A stretch of 64,000 bases of DNA from Neodontobutis hainanensis (GCA_024349245.1 JALDNG010000805.1:1-64000); one strand, 5' to 3'. Positions 1-11,886 are shown, counted from the first letter of the stretch. Numbers and translations are program-made. Notes: generated by a model from the letters alone, not told the origin.

Positions 1-3000
1 TCAGCTCCATCAGGTTATCTGCTTAGAAATGATAAACCATGGTTATTTGAGAATGTAATGTATTTTTATATTTAAGCCATGATAAAAATCGCTTAAACTT
101 TTGTAAATCTTCTGTTTTTAAACAAAAAATAAATATATCTTATCCATCAGATTATAGATGTTAAAAAATTACAAAAAGTAATTATCTTGTAAATTTTTGA
201 ATCAATATTATTATCTAAACCTTGAAAATAAAAAATAACATAAAATTTTAGACAACAGTTATAACACTATCAGAGCAGATATTAAAAATTCAAAAATTCA
301 AATTCTCCAAGTAAATAACAGAATGTAGGTTTTTTGAATTTATGTAAAATGGTTAGTCGCCTAAAACCTGTAAAGGGCATTTTGAGCATTCTATAACGAC
401 ATAAAACATGTATACAAAATATAACATGTTTGAATTCGATCTTTTATTACGAACGTGTTTCTTCAAGTAAAAAATGGATTATTTATACCAAAATGCCATT
501 TACAGATTTTTAGACACAAATGAGTTATCAGTTGTATTTTTTAGATATTTTCTCTGGTCAATGAGAAATTGTGATTGTTTTTCACAGGATACATTTCATC
601 GAAATAATCGAGAAAACAGCAAACAGAGTTGCAAAGTCTTTTATATGAAAATATGGATCTGATCAGGCAGAGTTGACTATTTTTACATACTATCTGTATC
701 CTATTATTTTTAACTTTTGACATTAATTTGGGATAAGCCCTTGAGAATTCAGTACTTCAAACGATACTAATTGTTGCATTCTTCAGAAGTCTTATGTCTC
801 AACTTACGATTTTCCAAAATGTACCAAACTATACTATGGAGTGCATTCGATGGTAATATGTTCTCTCGTTAAATGAGTTTCAACGCTTGAGTCAAGGGGA
901 TTAAAAACAATGACGCATTATATTTTGAAAAATTCAAAATAATGTTTTTTTATTTTAAGATATCCAAAATAATGCATAACCGATTGTATGCCTATGTTGG
1001 ATAAATGAAAAATTATTCACTATTCATAAATTTCTTTCCTTTTAAATCGAAAAGCACATAAATCACCAAAATAGTTTGTTTGTTTAAATATGAGACAGTG
1101 AATACACGTCTCATGATTATCACAAAAATATAACAAAACATTTTTTAACCATTTTTTGCAATCTGTGGCCTTTTAACCCCATTAACGAAAAAATTAAGAT
1201 TCTTCATTCATTTAACGTGAATGTGATAAAGGCATTTAGATTACCTCAAGGCTGTTGTTGATGAAAAATATTTTTTTATAAAGGCAAAAATATAAGAATT
1301 AAGAAGCTTTCTTTTTTGTAGAAATTTAGTTCGTATTCTCATATCAACGACGGTATTTATGTGTTATGAAACCCTGCCCCTTATTTATTCTTTTTAAAAA
1401 ACGTCGTCATTTAACTTCCTACCTAATTAAATTAGGATTAGCTTGCAAACTTATTTCGTTACTTTCTGTCATACATTTTTAATTTGTTTTTTATATTATC
1501 GTGGATGCGAATTGTGACTAAATTACTAAAATCATCCTTAGAAAGCTATATAGAAATATTTTATGACAGTTTTAACACTAATAAATCTTTGTGAAGAATG
1601 TAATTGGTGGGTTCTGTGAGAAAATTGCATGTTTTGGAATTTTGATTTGACGATCTTTTATTGCCTGAACCAGTGATATAGAGAATTCTTGTACTCTAAT
1701 TTTTTCTCATATGATCAAAGATACTGATTAGCCACCCGTCTGGGTAACCGAATTTTCACCATCAAAAGATTAAAAATATTGTCTTAAAAAGTGGTCGCTT
1801 TTCTTTTGATTTTATGTAAATATTCGTCGTGAACCTCTTTCACAATTATAGAAACGAATAAATTTGAATAACTGAGAATATCCATCGATAAGAACATGTT
1901 AAATTTCCAAAAATCTCGATTTTTACTTCTCAAATAATTTAAATCGATTTTATTTTCACATAGATAAAAAACTGAGCCGAAAATTGACCTAGACTTTTAA
2001 ATTTGTTGAAAATTTACTGGAGATTATTTCAAAAATTTGATTCAGGCAAAGCGAGACATTTTCCAACAATAGACATAAACTTCATGACTTACTAAAAATA
2101 AAATTCAAACGATTCACTTTTAATCTGTTTGATATTTTAAATTTTCATGTTATTCTTACACCTACTCAATTTAAGGAAAACATTTTTTATGAATATCATC
2201 AATTAGCCTATGTAAGGTTTATAAAAATATAGAGAAGAACCATTTACTTTTTTTAAACAGTATGGCCTTAAAAATTATTTACAGCCAGATTTACAAAAGA
2301 TTTATTGAGAGGTAGTCAATGTAACTTTCATACCATATGTATGTGCTCCTATTTGGCATTTAAGAATAGTTTAAGCTTTAAATCGTTTATAAAAATGAAC
2401 TATAAATTCATGTTTTTCAAGTTTTTCTTATTAGCTATGAAGAAGTGTCTAGATTAGTTTAGATTTACAACGACTCAAAATCAATGATAGGAATGTTAAA
2501 CATTTCACTGAAATTCTAATTATATTGTCGTAACCTATCTTCGGAACCATGTAAATTCAAAAACTACAAAAAATCACATATCCCATTTTCTACTACTTCC
2601 TATATTTTGTTGCAGACAATAAAACATAAATTAAATATTGTTTTTATTGCATATTGAATTAATATTATTGTTTTGATTTGGTTTTTTATTTCAAATTTTT
2701 AAAATAATTACAATGAAGCTTCTTAATTGAAAAAAGTTTCTGAGGCTTTTTTATTTAAGTTCAAAACTTCAACCGTTTGAAAGTTAATTAATATGAGCAT
2801 TAGCGAATTTTTTTCAAATATGATTTATAAGTCGATAGTTTCTGATATTGATCGTTTGGTGTTATTTTATGGCAAAAATCATTCATTCAAATATTCAACA
2901 GTTCTGATATAATAAGGCTTATGGTAAATGTATTTCAGAAGGAAAAATTTTGGCAATGTCTGAAACAGAGAAAAATATCAAGGGAGGAGCGTAATCTTAC

Positions 3001-3228
3001 AAAAGATGGAAAATTTATGTATGAGTTTGAAGAGTTGAGAATATTTTAAAAAGTATTTAAAATTTTAACATTCCATCAATTGTCATAAATGAATATTTTT
3101 AATAGATTTAAATTTTCATCAGTTAAATTGATTTTTTCTATTCTCAAATAGTTTGAAAACGGAATTTTTATTTTGCATTTTATAAATTCTTAAAATTAAT
3201 GAATTAAAAAAATTACATACTTTAGCTC
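1..3228. other. AT-rich DNA without a recognised gene
   Basis: No supported gene is seen here. Short frames at 474-662 (+) and 541-723 (-) overlap on opposite strands and are no longer than chance predicts at this composition. A 7-bp hairpin (arms 1090-1096 and 1108-1114) is present. A 30-base stretch at 522-551 resembles 8074-8103 inside the possible LTR of the gypsy relic downstream (25 of 30 positions by eye). On the minus strand, 808-870 is open and ends at a donor-like GTAAGT, but it is too short to call. Confidence 0.5.
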
Positions 3229-3328
3229 GTTTATAAATATATTTCATTCAGGTATTAGGCCTTGCCAGATCCTAAAAAGATTATATCATCGATTGATGAA
3301 TTAATCTGAATGAAATATATGATTTATA
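3229..3328. repeat. Compact inverted repeat, MITE-like or hairpin
   Basis: The 15-base arm at 3237-3251 (ending TTTCATTCAG) is the exact reverse complement of 3306-3320 (starting CTGAATGAAA). Beyond one inserted base the outer flanks continue to pair (TTATAAAT on both sides), giving about 23 paired positions around a 54-base core. The core is less AT-rich than its surroundings and contains GGCCTTGCCAG. The arrangement fits a very small foldback element or a structured regulatory site. No transposase or clear target-site duplication was seen. Confidence 0.55.
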
Positions 3329-4319
3329 ATTTATTTTTCTCGTTTTTTAGCTTGTTTAAAAATGTAAAATATTGTTGTGTACATGACCATATATTAAAAA
3401 CAAAGATGCGTATAGAATAAATATCAAAATAAAAGGTATGAAAATTTTGGTAAATTATTTTACGAAAGGGAAAATCTCTGAATGGCAGTGTTATCTTATA
3501 TAATTATTTAGTTTTGAGAAAATATTATTAATTAACATATATAAATTATATTTATGTTTCTCAGAATGATAGAGTGGTTAATGCATTTATCAATCATTAA
3601 CTTCTGTACAGATTAGTATCATAGTTATTGAAAAGATAAATACAGTTTTGTATGTACTGTTCATGAATCTTCCTCACTTATAAATACACCTAAAATGTTT
3701 CAGCGATTTCTTCCGACGATTCATACACTAAATACAATATAATCTTACGTAAATTCAAAACAAAGGTAAAAAAATTTGAGCTATTTTTTCTTTTAATACT
3801 GGAAATCAAAATAGATTTATATTTATTGAATACCTTAAATAAGTGTCAAAATGTAAAAATTATGTTTATTTAATTATTATATTGATGCACACTAAATTCG
3901 GAAGGCTTACAAGAATCATAATAAATTGGCGAAGAGATGTCGAACTCAAATCTCTCTAAAATACCCCAAATTCTTTCCAGAAATAGGAAAACGAAAGAGG
4001 GCGAAACGAGGAACAGATGATTGTTCAAAGGCAGTAGATTGAGAAAACCTTGGCAATAGGGAGCGACAAAACATAATATCATCCTAACCTTGCGGTTTAC
4101 AAATATTCAGCCTTTCTGCCGTCGTTTAAAATCGAGGAAGAGTAGCTATAGGGTTCTATAACATTATTAGGAGCATTCGCAAAGTTTAAGGATCGTATTT
4201 ATTCGCTATTCTTTTTAAATCAATCAAACTAAAAAATCTGACTTACTTAGACGATCGTATCAAAACTTCCAAACAAAAATGTATTTAATGATTTATACTG
4301 TTAGAAATTCTGAAGATTA
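3329..4319. other. AT-rich DNA upstream of the gypsy relic
   Basis: No gene was recognised. The part at about 3890-4130 is purine-rich and more GC-rich than its surroundings. It could be leader or early gag sequence of the retrotransposon that follows, but I found no primer-binding site or 5' LTR. The minus-strand frame at 3870-4082 lies over this patch and is treated as a chance frame. Confidence 0.4.
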
Positions 4320-4369
4320 TGTCCACTAATTTCGATTCAAATAAATATGTCGAAGAGAAAAGCACAAAT

Positions 4370-4830
4370 TCTTAACTGATATTATCCGGAGGGCAAATGA
4401 AACAGCAAGAGAACACACGTTTCGTATAAGAGAAATAGCAATAAATTGTGACATCAAAGAAACTAAGATTCTACCAGTGATACCAAGAAAACCGCTATCA
4501 CAAGAAACATAAATTATGAAAAATTACATAAAGCAATATTTTATAGGTCAAACGAATATCTATAATTTGATCAGTTATTTCCATAATGTATTCGAAGTTA
4601 TGGGGGCTTCAAAAGCCGCTATAGCTCGAGTATAACATAAAATACATGACAATCAATTTAAAGTAGAGAAGCGACATACCGAGGCTTTTAAAAATCGAAT
4701 GGGATGTTTGTACATTGTTTCAGTTGGGCAAAGTATATCCATCTTTGTGAAAACTGAAAAGATCAGAACTCAACTTTGGAAAACTGTCACCTGATAGACA
4801 TCACCTTTAGGTGCAGGAAAAATTGTAATA
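4370..4830 (+). pseudogene. Possible gag remnant of the gypsy relic
   Basis: This segment lies just upstream of the protease-like site, where gag belongs. A short stretch near 4400-4460 reads FRIREIAINCDI, which loosely resembles the Gag capsid pattern with a basic/hydrophobic run before a cysteine. A second readable piece near 4590-4650 contains MGASKAAIARV before a stop. No intact CCHC zinc knuckle could be found, although a cysteine-bearing patch near 4708-4730 is in the expected place. The assignment rests mainly on position. It could equally be unrelated sequence between the 5' end and pol. Confidence 0.25.
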
Positions 4831-4920
4831 ATCAAAAATCCTCAAGAAAAATATCATTTATTTGATTTTAGTATTTGCAAGATTAACAATTCGAAAATTC
4901 TCTTGGTGATTATGTGTGAA

Positions 4921-4992
4921 GTGATAAACTTCGAAATCGATAGTGTTAATAGAAAACATTATATCACCTGAAGAACCCAAAAGGTTTGAAAG
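4921..4992 (+). pseudogene. Possible aspartic protease remnant of gypsy pol
   Basis: At 4930-4947 one frame reads FEIDSV, close to the retroviral-type active-site context (hydrophobic, acidic, D-S/T-G). The glycine of the catalytic D-S/T-G triad appears as valine, so the site would be inactive even if the frame were intact. A stop follows within about ten codons. The position, some 350 bases before the reverse transcriptase motifs, is right for a Ty3/gypsy protease. The match is short and may be chance. Confidence 0.3.
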
Positions 4993-5280
4993 TCTGAGAC
5001 AATATCATATTGATTTAATTCAATAATAATTATCGAGTGGATCGAAATCCAAACGAAATGTACCTTTTAAGCACAATTAACAAGCTTAAAATCCCAAAAC
5101 TATCCATCTACTCATATCCAATAAATATTTTTAAAAGTTTATAAGTTAAATTTTCTTGTATATAGAGGGATTTATTAACACAAAATTTATATCGATTGGT
5201 TTATTCACGATTCGCTTTTAGTCGTCTGCATAACAGAAAAGCAATTCAAAGTTTATACCTATAATTTCTATATTTTTGGA

Positions 5281-6160
5281 ATGAAGAACTTGGTTCAAAT
5301 AAAGATGTTTAGCTTCAAATCTAATTCAAGAGTTGCGCCAAAATATTATTCTGCAAGTCCCGAAGCATGTCGATATCCGAAGATGACTATACCAAATAAA
5401 TGCAAAGGCGAATCGCTCATGGTATTCTGGAAGAAACAAATTTCGATGATTTTGGAGCACTGATCTTTTTATTAGAAAAAACAAAAAGGATATTCGGATA
5501 TGTGGTGACAAAAGATAACCATTAATCCATACCTCGAAGCGCATCGATCCTCTATAACTACCTTCAGATCTTCTTCAGAAGCTAGGTGGTAAACTTTGTT
5601 TCCCAAAATTCATCCAAGAGATGCATATAACCTGGTCAGGATGCACAATTATGGTCAATATATCCTTGTGTAAAGAACGAAGCGTATAGCACTTCTGCAG
5701 ACAAGACTGCCATTTGGTATCAAACAAATACAATGATATTTTTTTGTCAATAATTAGTTAAGTATAACTGAACTCAAATTGGTCAATGTATACCTTGATA
5801 AAGTTCTGGTAAGTAGGGTAAAAAATGATGACCACCTTCAGAACGTACAGGAACTCCTAAAATGAACATATAAGACTGATGAAGACATAACAGATAAAAA
5901 TGTGCTTTTTCGGGGCCAAAGATATCTTACTTAGGACACGTCATAACCAAAGATAGAATTTTTAAATAGTCTAAAATCGGATGAAATTCAAAATACAACA
6001 TGTCAGACTAATTTAAGCGAGTTTCGTTTCATTTTTTGGCATGATTTATTTTATAACAGATTTATGTCTCAGGTTGCTACGACTGCTGAAATCCTATTCA
6101 GATTAACTGGAAAGAACATAATCCTTAAAAGGTCAAAGACATAAAAATATAAATTCATCG
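5281..6160 (+). pseudogene. Reverse transcriptase remnant of Ty3/gypsy pol
   Basis: In life this domain copied the element RNA into DNA. Several conserved blocks are readable. IRICGD is at 5492-5509, matching the RICGDYK block. QKLGGKLCFPKF is at 5576-5611, matching the F-x-K-L-G-G block and the catalytic-aspartate region that follows. YLDK is at 5791-5802, where the polymerase motif is YLDD; the second catalytic aspartate is a lysine codon here. DDHLQNVQELL follows YLDK and then a stop. ISYLGHVITKD is at 5922-5954. A piece near 6015-6110 contains MSQVATTAEILFRLTGKN, matching the connection after the thumb. The blocks occupy different frames with intervening stops, so at least several indels have accumulated. 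The 5281-5463 open frame is only a surviving fragment of the N-terminal part. Confidence 0.88.
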
Positions 6161-6180
6161 ATTTAAAGATTATCAGTTCA

Positions 6181-6562
6181 TAAAATGAAATTCTAGGTCA
6201 GGTTGCTCAGAAACATCTCAGTTGGTATATTCTGTGATGCTTCTAACGTCGAAGTCGAGGCAGGAATTATTTACAAATACGATGAAAAAAGTTAAAAGGA
6301 AATATTCTTCCAAAAGCCAAGTTCAGTACACAAAAGAAATATTCAAAAATATAAAAGGAGGCTCGCTTCATCATATTTACTGTTAGTACGCTAAATAAGA
6401 TTATATCGAGAAGATTACTCATCATAGTTGATCACATGCCGCTGATTTTAATGGTAGCCTCTTTAAATTAAACTCTCTAGTTCCTATATACTATCTAAAT
6501 TAGATTTTTGTCTTGAATACAGACAGACTAATGATCAATGTAATGCAGATGTTCTGAGTCAT
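6181..6562 (+). pseudogene. RNase H remnant of Ty3/gypsy pol
   Basis: Three landmarks of the Ty3/gypsy RNase H domain are visible: FCDASN at 6230-6247 (the T-D-A-S block with the first catalytic aspartate), VDHMPLIL near 6427-6450 (the T-D-H-x-P-L block) and NADVLSH at 6542-6562 (the N-x-A-D-x-L-S-R block closing the domain). They lie in two different frames with stops between them, so the domain cannot be made intact. Spacing is close to that of living elements, so little has been deleted and decay was mainly by point change and small indels. Confidence 0.8.
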
Positions 6563-6699
6563 CAAACTACTCTCTTAGATCTGAATTCTATTAAAATTAG
6601 AGGAGGTTGAAGTACAAATCATTCATTAAGTTATTTCAAGGATGAGTCATCAAAATATATGACAAAAATCATATATAAAACATAAACAGAAAAAACTCA

Positions 6700-7740
6700 T
6701 GAGTATAAAAGTGATATATTCATTCAACATGGTTGGCAGAAAGGTGGTTCTATGAAATTTAAAATTTACCAGATGATTCAAGATAAATTAACATATCAAA
6801 TTGTATTTGAACTCAATGGTAGTCGGATAATATTCCAAATAGAATCTTTATAAGATGTTTTCAAAGTACTTCTGACTATTCGGCATAGTCAGGAGGGGAA
6901 AACTGGCTAGATCGATGGTATATGGGTTGGTATTTGTCCATATATTATATATGTTTCTCGGACATTGAGAAATTTCTCTAAGCTAACTTACAAATTCCCA
7001 ATAAACAAAGATACATCTTTGGGAGGTACTTAAACATTTATGGTATAGAGTACGTATAGACCAGGCTATAGATTAAATTGGATCGATGTGGTTAATTGTT
7101 AACAACGCCTTTTTCAAATATATTTGTGTTCATAGGTGTAAAACAATATAATCGCATTCAATTATTCAATTTATCAATGTGAATTTTCCTCATTTTTGCA
7201 TTTAGTATAGAATGTATCTAATAATTCCACAAGCTTCACATCAGACAAATTTCAAAACCGGTGTAATTCTAGAGTAATAAGGCAATCCACTGTCACCCCG
7301 TATCATCCAGCTTAAAATGGAAAAGCTAAACTAAATATATGAACATTTAAAATTTATTTTAAAAAATATTATATGCCGTGAAATAATGCTGTCATAAATT
7401 CTTTTCTCGGTATAGAAGAAATCCACCAATTTCTGAAAAATCTCCAAGTGAAATAGGGAATGGAATTCAAATTCAAAAATTTTGAGTTACGATTTAGACC
7501 ACTGAAAATGATTTACGCTCTGTTAATCCCCCAGAATTCTAATGTAGATACGCGATCGTTATGAAGCGTAAAAATCGTTTCATAAAAAACCCTTTTAATA
7601 ACTATAAGCTCCAGTAAAATGTATTTGTCGGAAAAAAGCAAAATGTATCGGCAAAAGTCATATACTAATGTGGTTAAGGTCCATACCAAGAATGTAAAAA
7701 GTCACGTTGATTGGCTGCGGTCAAACCATCTTAATGTTGA
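6700..7740 (+). pseudogene. Integrase remnant of Ty3/gypsy pol
   Basis: Integrase joins the DNA copy to the host chromosome. The zinc-binding N-terminus is marked by HSQEGK near 6884 and LARSMVYG at 6903-6926, matching the LARSYVYW block common in animal gypsy elements. The core follows: WEVLKHLW before a catalytic-type aspartate (about 7020-7064), then GSMWLIV at 7080-7100, and TPYHPA at 7295-7312 followed at once by a stop where living copies read xNGxAE. RYRRNPP at 7408-7428 matches the R-Y-R-N-T-P-H block. The C-terminal end is seen in the open frame at 7619-7810, where SHVDWLR at 7700-7720 matches the RHVDQL(R) tail. Blocks fall in all three frames. Confidence 0.88.
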
Positions 7741-7890
7741 TAAATGCGATTATTTTAATACATATTGGGGCCAAAGGGTAATAATTCAGAAACTAAAAAC
7801 GAGTTTATAAACAAAACTAACAAAGAAGTACATCTAGAATAATTAGGTTACCCGAAAGATTCGATCCTGAGTCGTTGGCAACACGAATAT

Positions 7891-7907
7891 CAAAAAGAAA
7901 GAGGCGA
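7891..7907 (+). other. Probable polypurine tract of the gypsy relic
   Basis: The run CAAAAAGAAAGAGGCGA is purine-rich and lies directly after the end of pol and directly before TGTT. That is the position and form of the primer for plus-strand synthesis in LTR elements. The call depends on the neighbouring pol motifs. Confidence 0.5.
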
Positions 7908-8350
7908 TGTTATAATTTAATTTTAAAATTGATGCATTCTACATTGCTAGTTCACAAAATTTGCATCATAATATCACACATTACTTTTTGTTTCAGGTTG
8001 ATTTGCTCGCTTTAGAGAAAACCTACATGAGTTTTCTGCTGTATTGGCTTTTAGAACAATACATACTGTGAAAGAGTTATCAGTTTTATTTTGGCGATAT
8101 TTCAAATTATAGCGATTTTTCATTTGATATTGTTATCTATGCCTCATCTTGGCTTAAATAATCTGACTTATATTTGACATGTAAGGTTAACCAATTTGTT
8201 CTTTCGTTATTATCATCAATTATGAAGTATTTAAAAGGCGTGTTTGACTCGACGTAATGTTTCAGAGATGTGAGTTTACGTCTCTATAAAAAAGGACAAT
8301 TCCTAAGATCCATTATCGCTTCTTGTGTAAATTTAAGTTTGCGTAAAATC
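7908..8350 (+). mobile_element. Possible 3' LTR of the gypsy relic
   Basis: The segment begins TGTTATAATTT immediately after the purine tract, as a 3' LTR should. A TATA-like site (TATAAAA, 8285-8291) follows TTACGTCTC, in a plausible place for an LTR promoter. The 3' end is not defined; the end given is only approximate. No full matching 5' LTR was found. A 30-base stretch at 8074-8103 matches 522-551 at 25 positions, which may be an LTR fragment or chance. The overlapping frame at 8270-8479 is not regarded as a gene. Confidence 0.35.
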
Positions 8351-8940
8351 ATTGAAATGAACCATCTAAACAACATAATTATTTTGCTTGAAATTGATAT
8401 TAATTTTAAAATCTCATGTATTCAACAACTATTTTTTCATGAAATATCAATTAGATGCAAAGTAGAAACCCAGTTTTAAACGATAATTTAATAAAAGGTT
8501 ATATCATATTTAGGATTCCACGTCAATTAGAGAGCTTATTAATTCTTGAATGATTTTTTCCAAATCTCATTTTGTTAGAAAGTAATGAGGTCTAGATACT
8601 ACATGGTGAATATTTTCATCAGTGACAAATTTAGCGGGTATTTTCGATTATAAATTCACTCTATTTTTACTTAACCAACTTTATTTGAAAATCATAACGG
8701 CAATAAAAGTATTAGAGTGTATCTTGTTAATGTTCCAACATCTTGTTCTTCTTAATAACTACTTTTGCCACATGGTATGATCGTCTATCCTTTAAGGTTA
8801 TGTGTTTCCCATAATTAAACTGATGATATCACTATATAGTCTCTCAATGCAATTTTGGAGTTGGCCACAAAAAATATTTTTCCCTTATAGTGTTCTGTTC
8901 ATTTCAAAGGATAGTATTTTTATATATTTTCAATTTTCAG

Positions 8941-9010
8941 ATCTGTCTATATTTCTGGGCACCATATCTCATTTTTATCTTTTTTTATTTTGTATTAAAG
9001 ATTCACAGAT
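8941..9010 (+). other. Exon candidate, hydrophobic segment
   Basis: A 70-base segment is framed by a near-ideal acceptor (pyrimidine-rich TTTTCAATTTTCAG ending at 8940) and a strong donor (GTAAGTAT from 9011). In phase 0 it reads as a membrane-helix-like peptide starting ICLYFWAPYLIF and ending LKIHR, open throughout. A second phase is open too, within the longer frame at 8802-9014. No partner exon with agreeing phase was located, and AT-rich DNA readily encodes F/I/L/Y-rich peptides. The splice signals are the main evidence. Function unknown. Confidence 0.3.
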
Positions 9011-11700
9011 GTAAGTATAACAGCCTTTTAAGGAAGATATTTTTAGTTTTATTCGAAGAGCTAATATATCTTTCATGAAAATAACAAAAGTTTGTTAGTT
9101 GACGTTTGTTGTTGAAATATTTTCCAAAACATGAGAAATTTCAACTTGACCTTAAGTGTTATCATGTAAATACTTTCCAATTTAAATTTATTGTCAGATC
9201 GTGTGACCAGATACAGATTTTTCTCCAAGATAACCATTAAGTCTTTTTAATGTGATCAATAAGCTTTAATTTCCATTCTTTGTAATCTTTTTTAACCTGC
9301 TATAAAGTATTTTGACAACGTATCTGTGAAAATAGGACAGATAGACCTATGTATGAAATCGTAAATTGAATGCATTTCTGAGATTTAAAACTTCTCTCTA
9401 AATGTTTTTGGTAATGCGATATTTTCATTTTAGAATTAGATGAGAATTGGATTATAGTCCAAAAAATGTCAGGGTCATTTTTAATGATAAATATTCTATT
9501 TATCGTTATATTTATTGAGGAAAACACAATATGTCGTATTTAAGTAAGTTCAAATATGAAGGTAAGAGTCTTGAAATTGATGTATTGTCATACCTGATTT
9601 TGATTTTTGTTCTGAATGTTCTAATTGGCGGTTCAGGGTTACAAATAATCTTTCTTGTTATTTGATCAAAGTATCTTCAGTTTGGTAATTTGAATATTCT
9701 TTAATGATTGATGGAGCAAAAGAAAAGTTCGATAAATGCTCCAGATAAAATAATTTATCGTCAAAATCTTTATGTATGGCAAGAAAATCTTTCAGGATAT
9801 CTTACAGATTATTACCATCCAGGAATCTGACCGATAGATAGCTTGACAAAAATTTAAAACCATTCAAACTTTTTATATTTGTGTCGAAAGGCCCTACTCA
9901 CTGAGGCGAAAAAAATGTTCAATTTATTTTAATATTTTCAAAAATTCTCTGTGTGATATTAAAACATTTCAAATAGCTATTTTTCATATTTATGTAACCA
10001 CTAATTTCTTCCTTTATTTTCATCAATTTTTTTGAGTCAGAAGCGAGTTCGGTCTGCATTCCATGGATACTATATTACGGCTTTATAAGGGATTGTATAT
10101 ATAAAAGGTAAATTTTTTTCCAGTTTAAACGTTATTAAAACATATTCAAGACTAATTTCTCAAAATACAACTTTTTAAATCTTTAGAGTGATGCATAGAC
10201 ACTCCAAATCTGAAACTATTTTACAAAAATGCTTTTTTCCAGATCTGTTGAAAAATTTCTAACATATTTTTATGCATATTCTCATTTTAATGGCCAACAA
10301 ATATGAAACAATTTTTTGTCCTATTTTTCAAATTTTCTGTGTAAAACAAATACCATTTTATGTTTCGATTTTGATCGAAAAATAAACACTAACAACGCAT
10401 TTCGCAAAAGATGGTGGCATTAATCTGTTATAATAAAGGCGTCATATATATTATCCGTTTTTATTAATCTTCTAAAAAAACCTCATATCAAGATATTTTT
10501 CATTTTTACATTTCTTTCCTCAACATAAAAATGGAAAATGTATAATGATGGCAAATTACTATCAATCTTCATTTCTTCAAATCGAGATGTGCTATAACAT
10601 TATCACCAGATGCATTTGATATTCTTAATTTTAACTTACAGAAACCTCATTAATTATGATTTCGAATCTTTTATGATCATTCTATCTCTTTATTTCTATC
10701 CTAAATTTGTTATATAGATTTTTTGGGAACCACAAAATAAAGGGAATTTAGCATTGTTTGTATGGATTTTGTAAAAATAATCATCGATATGTTATCAGGT
10801 TAGCAGAGTAAAAAAAATTACAACGATGAAAGATAAATGTGAGCATTAAGGTTGTGTTGGAAAATTGAAGTATTCTCTAAATTTTATGATCAAAGAAAAT
10901 GGATTTTATATGACGTTAAATAAAATACTTCGAGTCATGTTCCGCCCTCCCGGGTAGCTAATAAGAATATTAATTTTAAGATTATTGTTATGATTAAAAA
11001 GTAATAAAAATTAAGAATTAATTAAAAAATAAAGGGGTCTGAGTTTACAAGCAATATGGATTTGTGAAACATTAGGAATATCAAATGAAGTTGAAAATCA
11101 TACCTGGTCAAAAAGATAACGTACAGATAACAACTAAAAACGATTAATTTTTGTGCGATTTGATGTTTACACAATCATAATGGTAAAAATGAGAACATTT
11201 TAATTCAAAGAGCTATTAGTAATTAGAAAAACTAAAGGTCTGAAGTTTCGGTTCACCAACATCTGCCATAGGTTCTGTTAGTACAATCCTACGGTCAAAA
11301 GTACCCATGACTAAACAGAAGAAAATATCTGCAAATAAGCCATTGCACAGGAAGTGTTAAAAATTTTGTACTTAATCATCGATATAACTTCCACTGTATA
11401 AAACAAATAATTGATTCGACGTTCAACATGAATTTTATGGAATGACCTTTTACGATTTCTGATCGACATTGATCTGTGCCTTTTATAGGAAAAAACGAGC
11501 TGTAAGCTGAATTAGCTAGAACTCTAAATTGGATAGAAGACAGAGCATTTTGTATTGTAAAATGGATATTTATTCAATAATACAGGTTAATTTAGAAATT
11601 TTGTCTGGTTTAAATCCTCTGCTGTTTATTGCCTTGTACAAACAAAGGGAAGAGTATTTTACGATCGTGTAATTCATGTCATTTAGATATTAGTTCATCT
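9011..11700. other. AT-rich DNA without a recognised gene
   Basis: No gene or repeat was recognised. The frame at 9300-9527 (-) is AT-codon-rich and within chance length. A GC-rich scrap (CCGCCCTCCCGGGTAGC, 10943-10959) stands out in otherwise AT-rich DNA but has no interpretation. The part from about 11.2 to 11.45 kb is less AT-rich, with several short readable pieces in different frames; it may be the front of the broken coding-like stretch that follows. Confidence 0.45.
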
Positions 11701-11862
11701 TGTAGCTATCAAGTGAATACTTATTTGTTTTGAGAGTTCAGCAATGAGTGAGTTAAAAACGGCACTAAAATAAAGTAGTTGTTTTGTGATGTTATTTTTG
11801 TCTCGCTCAGAGAGTCTTTCGAATAGTGAACGAAAATCTGCATGAAAATGAGCAATGAGAGT

Positions 11863-11886
11863 AAAAACAGCTTATAAATTGCTGTT
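11863..11886. repeat. Small hairpin
   Basis: AAACAGC and GCTGTTT flank a 9-base AT loop, giving a perfect 7-bp stem inside the less AT-rich stretch before the coding-like piece at 11908. No function can be assigned. Confidence 0.4.

Larger units (their letters stand above)
4320..7925 (+). mobile_element. Decayed Ty3/gypsy LTR retrotransposon
   Basis: Motifs of a Ty3/gypsy Pol polyprotein occur in canonical order on the plus strand: a weak protease site near 4.93 kb, reverse transcriptase 5.3-6.15 kb, RNase H 6.2-6.56 kb and integrase 6.7-7.74 kb. A purine-rich tract and a TGTT start of a possible 3' LTR follow at 7908. The order protease-RT-RNase H-integrase separates Ty3/gypsy from Ty1/copia. 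The motifs sit in different frames (codon starts in all three phases) and are broken by stops, so the copy is dead and old. The 5' boundary and 5' LTR were not found; the start given is where gag-like sequence may begin. This is a genomic relic with no env-like frame seen. Confidence 0.85.

Noticed and set aside
474..723. Overlapping 60-codon frames on both strands
   Set aside because: Opposite-strand overlap, no splice or homology support; part of the region resembles LTR sequence instead.
3870..4082. Minus-strand 70-codon frame
   Set aside because: Lies over a purine-rich plus-strand patch adjoining the gypsy relic; leucine/phenylalanine-rich as expected of the complement of a purine-rich tract.
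5326..5544. Minus-strand frame over the reverse transcriptase relic
   Set aside because: Shadow of the plus-strand gypsy pol sequence.
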